NCBI RefSeq assembly: GCF_000819885.1
Contig: NZ_CDBO01000046.1
Span: 1 to 61,161 of the forward strand
Direction of reading: 5' to 3'
Source of the DNA: Aeromonas fluvialis
Lineage (GTDB): Bacteria; Pseudomonadota; Gammaproteobacteria; Enterobacterales; Aeromonadaceae
DNA: 61,161 nucleotides
Part shown: positions 51,106 through 61,161 of the stretch, in pieces
Position numbering within the stretch: position 1 is the stretch's first letter
Layout of the letters: each line of letters opens with the position of its first letter
Notes under the pieces: generated by a model
Told to the model about the DNA's origin: nothing
What the model saw: only the letters and a program-made list of their open reading frames with translations
Database searches by the model: none
Translations under genes and position numbers: made by a program

Positions 51106-51133
51106 AAAAAAGGCCGACCCAAACGGGACGGCC
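51106..51133 (-). terminator. Distal terminator after fadA
   Basis: On the minus strand GGCCGTCCC and GGGTCGGCC (one mismatch) enclose GTTT and are followed by a run of six T. It would stop fadBA transcripts before the regulator promoter region. Confidence 0.85.
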
Positions 51134-51192
51134 AACAGACAGCTTCTGACCACTGACGATCACTCCGTGTGGCGATCGTCACAGCTTGCAAA

Positions 51193-51213
51193 GGGGCCAG
51201 TCAGACTGGCCCC
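51193..51213 (-). terminator. Proximal hairpin after fadA
   Basis: A perfect 9-bp stem GGGGCCAGT/ACTGGCCCC with a three-base loop lies 48 bases beyond the fadA stop and is followed on the minus strand by TTTGC. A second hairpin GACGATC/GATCGTC lies at about 51157-51180. Confidence 0.6.
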
Positions 51214-51260
51214 GAAAAGGGAGTACTCTCAGTAGTGCATCCCGTCGATCCGGTTGGTTA

Positions 51261-52445
<1,185 letters not shown>

Positions 52446-54593
52446 TCAGTAGAAGGTGTTGCCCTGGGCGGCCATCTCACGCAGCTTGTTGCTGACGCGG
52501 TAGAGCGGGCCCAAGTCGGCATACTGGTCGGCCATTGCTACATAGCGATCCAGACCAATGGTGTCCAGATAGCGGAACACGCCGCCGCGGAAGGGAGGGA
52601 AGCCCAGACCGTAAACCAGCGCAATGTCGGCTTCGGCTGGGGTGGCAACAATGCCCTCTTCCAGACAGAGCACCACCTCGTTGATCATCGGGATCATCAT
52701 GCGAGCGATGATGGCGTCTTTGTCGAAATCCTGTTTCGGCTTGGCGATGGGGGCCAGCAGCTCATAAGCAGCGGCGTCGGCCACCTTCTTCGGCTTGCCC
52801 TTCTTGTCCTGCTCGTAAGAGTAGAAACCCTTGCCATTCTTCTGACCGAAGCGGCTCACCTCATACATCACGTCGATGGCGGTGCGACCTTCCTTGCTCA
52901 TGCGTGCCGGGAAACCCTGCGCCATCACATCACCGGCATGGTGACCTGTGTCGATGCCGACCACGTCCAGCAGATAGGCGGGGCCCATGGGCCAGCCGAA
53001 CTCCTTCTCCATCACCTTGTCGACGGCGGCGAAGTCGGCACCATCGGCAACCAGCTTGTTGAAGCCGAAGAAGTAGGGGAACAGCACGCGGTTGACGAAG
53101 AAGCCGGGGCAGTCGTTGACCACGACCGGGGACTTGCCCATGGCGGCGGCATAGGCCACCACGCGGTTGATGGTTTCATCGGAGGTCTGCTCGCCGCGGA
53201 TGATCTCCACCAGTGGCATGCGGTGCACCGGGTTGAAGAAGTGCATGCCGCAGAAGTTCTGCGGGCGTTTCAGCCCCTTGGCCAGCAGGGAGATGGGAAT
53301 GGTGGAGGTGTTGCTGGCGAGCACGGCGTCTTCACCAATGATCCCTTCCACTTCGCCCAGTACGGCGGCCTTCACCTTGGGATTCTCGACCACGGCTTCG
53401 ACCACCAGATCCACATGCTTGACGTTGTCATAGCTGAGGGTCGGGGTGATGGCTGAGAGCACCTGGCCCATCTTGATGCCGTCGATGCGACCCTTTTCGA
53501 GCTGGCCGTTGAGCAGCTTGGTGGCTTCGCCCATGCCAAGTGCCAGTGCCTTCTCGTTGATATCCTTCATCACCGCCGGAATGCCCTTGCTGGCAGACTG
53601 GTAGGCGATGCCGCCCCCCATGATGCCGGCACCCAGTACGGCGGCGTGGCTAGTGGCCTTAGCTGCCTGCTTGGCAGCCTTCTTGGCCAGCGCCTTGATG
53701 TGCTGATCGTTGAGGAAGATACCGACCAGCGCCTTGGCGACATCGGTCTTGGCCAGTTTGATAAAGCCCTGTGCCTCAACGACCAGTGCTTCGTCACGGC
53801 CCATGCCAGCGGCGGCTTCGACGGTTTTCACCGCAGTCATCGGCGCCGGATAGTGTTTGCCCGCCACGGCGGCAACCATGCCGGCGGCGGTGGTGAAGCT
53901 CATCATGGCTTCCAGTTTGGAGAGGCGCAGCGGCGCTTTTTTGGCGGCGCGACGGCTCTGCCAGTCCAGCTTGCCCGCGATGGCGTCTTTCATCATCTGC
54001 ACCGCAGCGCTCTGCAGCGCATCGGGGGCGACTACGGCATCGATGGCACCCACCTTGAGGGCGTCATCGGCACGGTAATCCTTGCCGGTGGTGATCCACT
54101 CCAATGCGTTGTCGGCACCGATCACTCGCGGCAGACGGACTGTGCCGCCAAAGCCCGGCATGATGCCGAGTTTGGTCTCGGGCAGGCCGATTTTGGCGCT
54201 GGTGTCAGCCAGACGGAAATCGGTGGAGAGAATGGTCTCGCAGCCGCCGCCCAGAGCGTGGCCCTTGATGGCAGAGAGGGTCGGCACCGGCAGATCTTCG
54301 ATGGCGTTGAAGATGTCGTTGGCCTTTTTCAGCCAGCCGAGCAGATCGTCTTGCGGCAGATCGAACAGTTCCAGGAATTCGGTAATGTCGGCACCGACGA
54401 TAAAGGCGTCTTTGCCGGAGGTGAGGATCAGACCCTTCAAATCGGCTTGTTGCTGTAATGCGGCGATCGCTTCGCTCAGGGAGAGCAGGGTAGCGCGATC
54501 CAGCTTGTTGACTGAACCCGGGGCATCAAACCTCAGTTCGGCAATGCCGTTTTCGAGGTAGCTGACCGACAGGGTTTCGCCTTGGTAGATCAT
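52446..54593 (-). CDS. fadB: Multifunctional fatty acid oxidation complex alpha subunit
   Basis: A 715-residue protein (E. coli 729). The N-terminal enoyl-CoA hydratase/isomerase part has [13 protein letters not shown] and [18 protein letters not shown], with the two catalytic glutamates. The C-terminal 3-hydroxyacyl-CoA dehydrogenase part has [13 protein letters not shown] for NAD and [18 protein letters not shown]. It is first of fadBA. The 204 bases upstream are A+T-rich near the start; I see no clear FadR site. Confidence 0.97.
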   Translation of the reverse strand: MIYQGETLSVSYLENGIAELRFDAPGSVNKLDRATLLSLSEAIAALQQQADLKGLILTSGKDAFIVGADITEFLELFDLPQDDLLGWLKKANDIFNAIEDLPVPTLSAIKGHALGGGCETILSTDFRLADTSAKIGLPETKLGIMPGFGGTVRLPRVIGADNALEWITTGKDYRADDALKVGAIDAVVAPDALQSAAVQMMKDAIAGKLDWQSRRAAKKAPLRLSKLEAMMSFTTAAGMVAAVAGKHYPAPMTAVKTVEAAAGMGRDEALVVEAQGFIKLAKTDVAKALVGIFLNDQHIKALAKKAAKQAAKATSHAAVLGAGIMGGGIAYQSASKGIPAVMKDINEKALALGMGEATKLLNGQLEKGRIDGIKMGQVLSAITPTLSYDNVKHVDLVVEAVVENPKVKAAVLGEVEGIIGEDAVLASNTSTIPISLLAKGLKRPQNFCGMHFFNPVHRMPLVEIIRGEQTSDETINRVVAYAAAMGKSPVVVNDCPGFFVNRVLFPYFFGFNKLVADGADFAAVDKVMEKEFGWPMGPAYLLDVVGIDTGHHAGDVMAQGFPARMSKEGRTAIDVMYEVSRFGQKNGKGFYSYEQDKKGKPKKVADAAAYELLAPIAKPKQDFDKDAIIARMMIPMINEVVLCLEEGIVATPAEADIALVYGLGFPPFRGGVFRYLDTIGLDRYVAMADQYADLGPLYRVSNKLREMAAQGNTFY

Positions 54594-54751
54594 GAGAGTG
54601 TCTCCTTGTTCCCACTCGGTGGGGGGTGTTGCTCCTTTATCCCCAGCAGGGGGCGAGGCTCACTATTGATCCAAAAGGAGACATTTTCAACACCTATTTA
54701 AAACATTTGTTTAACAGATCTCGAGTAAAAGCTCTTCATCACAAAACGGGC

Positions 54752-54777
54752 AAAAGAGAGGCGCCTTGCAGCGCCTC
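54752..54777 (-). terminator. Terminator of the acetoacetyl-CoA synthetase gene
   Basis: On the minus strand GAGGCGC and GCGCCTC enclose a six-base loop and are followed by TCTTTTG, 20 bases beyond the stop. Confidence 0.85.
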
Positions 54778-54797
54778 GGATGGCTGTGAGCTTGTTA

Positions 54798-56735
<1,938 letters not shown>

Positions 56736-56826
56736 GCGTAATCCCTGACTTCATGTATCTACCGGCAGTGTATTGAATTGTTTTTGGTTTGTTAACAATT
56801 GGTTTTGTGTTGATAACAAACAGGTT

Positions 56827-56842
56827 GTAACGCATGCGTTAC
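56827..56842. promoter_or_regulatory. Perfect 16-bp palindrome between acetoacetyl-CoA synthetase and pepQ
   Basis: GTAACGCATGCGTTAC is perfectly palindromic and lies 92 bases upstream of the ligase start. TTGTTAACAA (56789-56798) is another palindrome nearby. The location between divergent genes and the symmetry suggest an operator, but I cannot name the regulator. Confidence 0.5.
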
Positions 56843-56925
56843 CTCACGAAGCGGCAGTTTGACGGGTCGAGCCGCCCCGAGCTTGGTGTTATGCTGCTAT
56901 CACATTCACCTCGGAGCAGGACGCT

Positions 56926-58248
56926 ATGAGCAGCTACAGCCAACTTTTTGCCCAGCACCTCGAGACCTTGCAGCAGCGCACCCGCGATATTCTGCAACAA
57001 CAGGGTCTCAGCGGACTGGCCATCCACTCCGGCCAGACCCACCGCATCTTCCTTGATGATCAGGATTACCCGTTCAAGGTAAACCCGCACTTCAAGGCCT
57101 GGTTGCCGGTGCTGGACAACCCCCACTGCTGGCTGCTGGTGGACGGGGTGAACAAACCGGTATTGCTGTTCTACCGTCCGGTCGATTTCTGGCACAAGGC
57201 GGCAGATCTGCCCCATGCCTTCTGGGTCGACTTCTTCGATATCCGTTTCTTGACCCGACCGGAGCAGGTGGCCGAACATCTGCCTGCCAACAAGCAGGAG
57301 TGGGCCTATCTGGGCGGTCATCTGGAGGTGGCCGATCTGCTGGGGCTGACCCAGCCCAATCCCGAGGCGGTGCTCAACTACCTGCACTATCACCGCGCCT
57401 ACAAGACCCCCTACGAGCTGGAGTGTCTACGCGAGGCGAACCGGATCGGGGTGCGTGGCCATATCGCCGCCAAGGACTCCTTTATGGCGGGGGCGAGCGA
57501 GTTCGAGATCAATCTGGCCTATATAAAGGCGGTCGGGCAGGGGACCAATGAGGCGCCCTATGGCAATATCGTCGCCATCAACCGCAATGCGGCCATCCTC
57601 CATTACACCCACCTCTCCGCCCTGCGGGTACCGGATGCGGAGCGTCACTCCTTCCTGATCGATGCCGGCGTCGATTTTCACGGTTATGCCTCCGACATCA
57701 CCCGTACCTGGGCATGGCGGCGTGGCGAGTTTGCTGACCTGATTGCTGCCCTTGATGAGCAGCAACAGGAGATCATCAAGGAGATCAAACCGGGTCGCCG
57801 TTACAGCGAGCTGCACCAGCAGATGCACCACAGACTGGCGCGTCTGCTGCAGGCCACCGAGCTGGTGGACATGTCGGTGGACGAGATGATCAATACCGGT
57901 GTGACCAACGTCTTCTTCCCCCACGGTCTTGGCCACTTCCTCGGTCTGCAGGTGCACGATGCCGGTGGTTTCATGCAGGATGAGCGGGGCACTCATCTGG
58001 CGGCGCCTGAACTGTTCCCCTATCTGCGCTGCACCCGGGTGATGGAGGTGGATCAGGTATTCACCATAGAGCCGGGCCTCTACTTCATCGACAGTCTGCT
58101 GGAGCCGCTGCGTCAGCGTGAGCAGGGCAAGCGGGTCAACTGGAACAAGGTGGAGGCGCTGCGGCCGTTTGGCGGCATCCGTATCGAAGACAACATAGTG
58201 CTGCACGCCAACGGGGTGGAGAACATGACCAGACAAGCAGGGCTCTGA
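56926..58248 (+). CDS. pepQ: Xaa-Pro dipeptidase
   Basis: A 440-residue pita-bread metalloprotease (E. coli PepQ 443). Metal ligands are in [17 protein letters not shown] (two aspartates), [25 protein letters not shown] and [10 protein letters not shown]. It cleaves dipeptides ending in proline. The stop overlaps the yigZ ATG by one base, and the order pepQ-yigZ-trkH-hemG is that of E. coli. Confidence 0.97.
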   Translation: MSSYSQLFAQHLETLQQRTRDILQQQGLSGLAIHSGQTHRIFLDDQDYPFKVNPHFKAWLPVLDNPHCWLLVDGVNKPVLLFYRPVDFWHKAADLPHAFWVDFFDIRFLTRPEQVAEHLPANKQEWAYLGGHLEVADLLGLTQPNPEAVLNYLHYHRAYKTPYELECLREANRIGVRGHIAAKDSFMAGASEFEINLAYIKAVGQGTNEAPYGNIVAINRNAAILHYTHLSALRVPDAERHSFLIDAGVDFHGYASDITRTWAWRRGEFADLIAALDEQQQEIIKEIKPGRRYSELHQQMHHRLARLLQATELVDMSVDEMINTGVTNVFFPHGLGHFLGLQVHDAGGFMQDERGTHLAAPELFPYLRCTRVMEVDQVFTIEPGLYFIDSLLEPLRQREQGKRVNWNKVEALRPFGGIRIEDNIVLHANGVENMTRQAGL

Positions 58249-58865
58249 TGGCGGCAGCTTACTCCATTCCAGCCGCGCCGCTGGAGCTGACCGAAGAGAT
58301 TAAGAAGAGTCGCTTCATTACACTGATTGCCCACACCCCGACTGTCGAGGCGGCCAAGGGGTGGGTCAACGAAATCAAACGGCAACACCCGGGCGCCCGT
58401 CATCACTGCTGGGCTTTTGTGGCAGGGGCGCCGCAAGATAGCCAGGTTTATGGCTTCAGCGACGATGGCGAACCTACCGGTACCGCGGGCAAGCCGATCC
58501 TGGCCCAGCTGATGGGGTCGGGGCTCGGTGAAATCTGCGCCGTGGTGGTGCGTTACTACGGCGGTATCCAGCTTGGCACCGGTGGACTGGTCAAAGCCTA
58601 TGGCGGCGGCGTCGGTGCGGCTCTCAAGCAGTTGCCAATCCTGCTCAAGGTGCCGAGCACTCCCTCTCTCATTCACTGCGAGTACGGTGACATGGGGACG
58701 GTCGAGTCGCTGATTAGCAGCCATAATGGCAAATTGCTGGCTGCCGATTACGGTCAGCAGGTCTCCTTGCGGGTGGCGTGGGAGTCCTCGGTTTGGGCTC
58801 GGGTTGACCGTGAATTGACCGACCGGACCCATGGGCGGGTATCCCTCAGTCCCTTAGATGGCTAG
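58248..58865 (+). CDS. IMPACT-family protein YigZ
   Basis: A 205-residue protein of the YigZ/IMPACT family. The N-terminal UPF0029 domain has KKSRFITLIAHT, ARHHCWAFV, FSDDGEPTGTAGKPIL and VRYYGGIQLGTGGLVKAYG, all conserved, and a ferredoxin-like C-terminal domain follows. The molecular role in bacteria is unclear. It lies between pepQ and trkH. Confidence 0.95.
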   Translation: MAAAYSIPAAPLELTEEIKKSRFITLIAHTPTVEAAKGWVNEIKRQHPGARHHCWAFVAGAPQDSQVYGFSDDGEPTGTAGKPILAQLMGSGLGEICAVVVRYYGGIQLGTGGLVKAYGGGVGAALKQLPILLKVPSTPSLIHCEYGDMGTVESLISSHNGKLLAADYGQQVSLRVAWESSVWARVDRELTDRTHGRVSLSPLDG

Positions 58866-58901
58866 AATCCATCGCTCTTTGATTCTTGATAGGGAGCAGG
58901 A

Positions 58902-60359
58902 ATGCACATCCTGAGCATTATCCGAATTGTTGGCCTGCTGGTTGCTTTGTTCAGCTCGACCATGTTGTTGCCTGCGCTGGTCGCATTTGGTTATCGGGAT
59001 GGGGGCGGTTCTGAATTTGTCAGTGCCTTTGTGATTGCCCTGCTGCTCGGAATGGCACTCTGGTTTCCCAACCGTCACAAGAAGCGGGAGTTGGGTTCCA
59101 GAGAGGGATTCCTCATCGTGGTGCTGTTCTGGACCGTGCTCGGCAGCGTCGGTGCCTTGCCGTTCATGCTGGGTGACGTGCCTGACATGTCGGTTTCAGA
59201 GGCGTTTTTTGAATCTTTCTCTGGACTGACCACCACGGGCGCAACTGTGCTGACCGGACTGGATGAACTGCCCAAGGCGTTCCTCTTCTATCGCCAACTG
59301 CTGCAATGGCTGGGGGGAATGGGGATCATCGTGCTGGCCGTCGCCATACTGCCGCTGCTCGGTATCGGTGGCATGCAGCTCTACCGTGCCGAGATCCCGG
59401 GGCCAGTCAAGGACAACAAGGTGACCCCGCGTATCGCCGAGACGGCCAAGGCGCTCTGGTATATCTACCTGTTCATCACCATCGCCTGTGCGCTGGCATT
59501 TTGGAGCGCGGGTATGACGCTGTTTGATGCCATCTGCCACTCCTTTGCGACCGTCGCGATCGGGGGCTTTTCGACTCATGATGCCAGCATGGGTTACTTC
59601 AACAGCTCGACCATCAACCTTATCACGGTGATCTTTCTGCTGATCGCAGGGGTGAACTTCACCCTGCATTTTGCGGCATTCGCGCAGCGGTCGTTGCGGA
59701 TCGGGGTCTATTTGCGGGATCCCGAAGTGAAGGTCTTTCTCGCCATCCAGCTTGTGCTGGCCTTCATCTGCTTTCTGGTGTTGATGGCGCACAGTAACTA
59801 CGGCAGTTGGAAGGAGACGCTGGATCATGCGCTGTTCCAGTCGGTTTCCATCGCCACGACGGCGGGCTTCAGCACGGCCGGGTTTGCCGAATGGCCGTTG
59901 TTTCTGCCCGTGTTACTGATGTTCTCCTCCTTTGTCGGGGGCTGTGCCGGGAGTACTGGCGGCGGGATCAAGGTAGTGCGTCTGATGCTGTTGCATCTGC
60001 AGGGGATGAGGGAGCTCAAGCGTCTGATCCACCCGAAGGCTGTCTATCGCATCAAACTGGGCAACAAGGCGCTGTCCGAACGAGTGATCGAGGCGGTGTG
60101 GGGCTTCTTTGCCGCCTACACCATCATCTTCATTCTATGCATGTTGGGGTTGATGGCGACGGGCATGGATGAACTCACTGCATTTTCAGCTGTCGTGGCG
60201 ACCCTCAATAACCTGGGACCCGGTTTGGGGGAGGTGGCACCCCATTTTGCTGATACCACTGAAACCGCCAAATGGATAATGATCCTGGCTATGTTGTTTG
60301 GCCGATTGGAAATCTTCACACTTCTGGTACTGTTTACGCCTGCATTCTGGCGTAGTTGA
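58902..60359 (+). CDS. trkH: Trk system potassium uptake protein TrkH
   Basis: A 485-residue inner-membrane K+ channel-like subunit (E. coli 483). Pore loops are visible, including SGLTTTGATVLTG, ATVAIGGFSTHD, SIATTAGFSTAGF and ATLNNLGPGLGEV, each with a selectivity glycine. SFVGGCAGSTGGGIKVVR is the conserved intracellular segment. It needs TrkA, which is not in the window. hemG follows after seven bases. Confidence 0.97.
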   Translation: MHILSIIRIVGLLVALFSSTMLLPALVAFGYRDGGGSEFVSAFVIALLLGMALWFPNRHKKRELGSREGFLIVVLFWTVLGSVGALPFMLGDVPDMSVSEAFFESFSGLTTTGATVLTGLDELPKAFLFYRQLLQWLGGMGIIVLAVAILPLLGIGGMQLYRAEIPGPVKDNKVTPRIAETAKALWYIYLFITIACALAFWSAGMTLFDAICHSFATVAIGGFSTHDASMGYFNSSTINLITVIFLLIAGVNFTLHFAAFAQRSLRIGVYLRDPEVKVFLAIQLVLAFICFLVLMAHSNYGSWKETLDHALFQSVSIATTAGFSTAGFAEWPLFLPVLLMFSSFVGGCAGSTGGGIKVVRLMLLHLQGMRELKRLIHPKAVYRIKLGNKALSERVIEAVWGFFAAYTIIFILCMLGLMATGMDELTAFSAVVATLNNLGPGLGEVAPHFADTTETAKWIMILAMLFGRLEIFTLLVLFTPAFWRS

Positions 60360-60366
60360 GGTAGTT

Positions 60367-60891
60367 ATGGACAAGATTCTGGTGCTTTATTCCTCTCGGG
60401 ATGGCCAAACCCGCAAAATAATCGATGTCATGCTGGAGCAGATGCCGGGATGCGAAGTGGTGAAGCATGATCTGCATACCCTGCCGATGTGCAATCTCAG
60501 CAAGTACGCCAAGGTCTTGATCGGCGCGTCCATTCGTTATGGCAACTACCATCCCAGCCTGTTCAGCTTTGTTCATGCTCATCAGGAGCAGCTGGAGGTG
60601 GCCGATGCCGCCTTCTTCTGCGTCAACCTGACCGCCCGCAAGCCTGAGAAGCAGACGCCGCAAACTAATGCCTATATGAAGAAGTTCCTGCGCCTCTCTC
60701 CCTGGAAGCCGAAAACCCTGGGCGTGTTTGCCGGTGCGCTGCAGTACTCCCGCTATAACTGGTGGCAAACTCGCATTATTCAGCTGATCATGAAGATTAC
60801 CGGTGGCAGCACCGATACCAGCAAGGACCTCGAGTTCACCGATTGGGACAAAGTGCGCAACTTCGCGCGGGAATTCTGGTCAAAAAAATAG
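60367..60891 (+). CDS. hemG: Menaquinone-dependent protoporphyrinogen IX dehydrogenase
   Basis: A 174-residue flavodoxin-fold enzyme (E. coli HemG 181). It starts MDKILVLYSSRDGQTRKI, giving the FMN phosphate loop, with GASIRYGNYHP and the long insertion loop near FFCVNLTARKPEKQTPQTN. It oxidises protoporphyrinogen IX using quinones. The ATG at 60367 matches the family; a longer frame from 60298 lies inside trkH. An rrn operon follows, as in E. coli, where rrnA follows hemG. Confidence 0.96.
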   Translation: MDKILVLYSSRDGQTRKIIDVMLEQMPGCEVVKHDLHTLPMCNLSKYAKVLIGASIRYGNYHPSLFSFVHAHQEQLEVADAAFFCVNLTARKPEKQTPQTNAYMKKFLRLSPWKPKTLGVFAGALQYSRYNWWQTRIIQLIMKITGGSTDTSKDLEFTDWDKVRNFAREFWSKK

Positions 60892-60915
60892 CAGCAATTT
60901 GCTGAAACTGGTGTG

Positions 60916-60939
60916 AGCCCTGCGAATGCAGGGCTTTTT
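60916..60939 (+). terminator. Intrinsic terminator after hemG
   Basis: An 8-bp stem AGCCCTGC/GCAGGGCT with a four-base loop is followed by a T run. Confidence 0.93.
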
Positions 60940-61001
60940 GTTTGATAAATAGGCTTTCGAAGCGTCAAACCGTAAAAATGCTATTTTTCGCAATTTTGCG
61001 C

Positions 61002-61029
61002 TTGCCATCCCGGCGCCGCTCCCTATAAT
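61002..61029 (+). promoter_or_regulatory. rrn P1 promoter
   Basis: TTGCCA (61002-61007) and a perfect TATAAT (61024-61029) are spaced by 16 bases. The following GCGCCCC is the G+C-rich discriminator of stringently controlled rRNA promoters. A and T tracts upstream (60973-60998) resemble an UP element. Confidence 0.88.
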
Positions 61030-61117
61030 GCGCCCCTACCAGCACGGCGGAACACGCCAGACTGATGAGCTAGCTTCCTGGTGAAGCGGGCGCCGAAAGA
61101 AAAGCGAAAACAATCGC

Positions 61118-61145
61118 TTGACTCTCGAAGTGAGGAGCGTAATAT
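61118..61145 (+). promoter_or_regulatory. rrn P2 promoter
   Basis: TTGACT (61118-61123) and TAATAT (61140-61145) are spaced by 16 bases, about 115 bases after P1. Tandem P1/P2 promoters are usual for rrn operons; the 16S gene should begin beyond the window. Confidence 0.75.
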
Positions 61146-61161
61146 ACGCCACCTCAGCGCG

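Noticed and set aside
58850..58900. Possible gene-end remnant after yigZ
   Set aside because: A short SL-LD resemblance exists but there is no matching stop and too few matching bases.

Overview
The window looks like chromosome from a gammaproteobacterium of the Aeromonas type. This is an inference from about 60% G+C core genes, protein similarity remembered from E. coli and Vibrio/Aeromonas families, and gene orders shared with E. coli (ubiE-ubiJ-ubiB-tatABC..tatD, gppA-rhlB/trxA-rho, ubiD-fre, glpE-glpG, fadBA, pepQ-yigZ-trkH-hemG-rrn). It begins in the last bases of a 5S rRNA gene followed by tRNA-Thr(GGT). It ends in the tandem promoters of another rRNA operon with the same orientation, so it is the single-copy DNA between two rrn loci.

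Layout. 0-3.4 kb: tRNA-Thr, the cytosine-use operon codBA with a palindromic operator inside its promoter, and the fluoride exporter crcB. 3.4-10 kb: ubiquinone genes ubiE, ubiJ and ubiB, twin-arginine translocase tatABC, a foreign-looking 80-codon gene, tatD and hemB. 10-18.5 kb: a secreted multidomain GH18 chitinase, oligopeptidase prlC, a large GAF/PAS/GGDEF/EAL protein and rsmJ. 18.5-29.5 kb: rof and a DUF4382-like lipoprotein, gppA, rhlB, trxA, rho, a periplasmic protein, ubiD, fre, and a diguanylate cyclase whose ribosome-binding site is fused to a ten-copy hexanucleotide repeat. 29.5-37.6 kb: ubiK, glpE-glpG, a branched-chain amino acid ABC transporter and a LacI-family regulator. 37.6-41.6 kb: an accessory island with a REP-associated tyrosine transposase (RAYT), its REP-like repeats, a broken cupredoxin gene, a CusF-like gene, the remnant of a second RAYT in opposite orientation and an A+T-rich OLD-like ATPase/TOPRIM gene. 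41.6-61.2 kb: glyQS, tag, an OmpA-like lipoprotein, a RidA-family gene, tusA with a truncated duplicate, a sensor kinase/response regulator/binding-protein operon, fadBA, acetoacetyl-CoA synthetase, pepQ-yigZ-trkH-hemG and the next rrn promoter.

How genes work together: five genes (ubiE, ubiJ, ubiB, ubiD, ubiK) serve ubiquinone synthesis. TatABC exports folded proteins. RhlB, Rho and Rof concern RNA turnover and termination. FadBA with acetoacetyl-CoA synthetase channels fatty and keto acids to acetyl-CoA. Two GGDEF proteins make or break cyclic di-GMP.

The least expected pattern is a recurring scar. At least three genes (prlC, ubiD, the 50.3-kb response regulator) are followed by a second, diverged copy of their own last 12-16 codons, in another reading frame or after the stop. 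Two genes (tusA, livM) are preceded by a truncated, diverged copy of their own start. I read these as remnants of older alleles left after replacement by a homologue. The other main leads are the hexamer repeat before the cyclase, the opposed RAYT pair and the solitary OLD-like gene. All functions are assigned by reading motifs; no database search was run.
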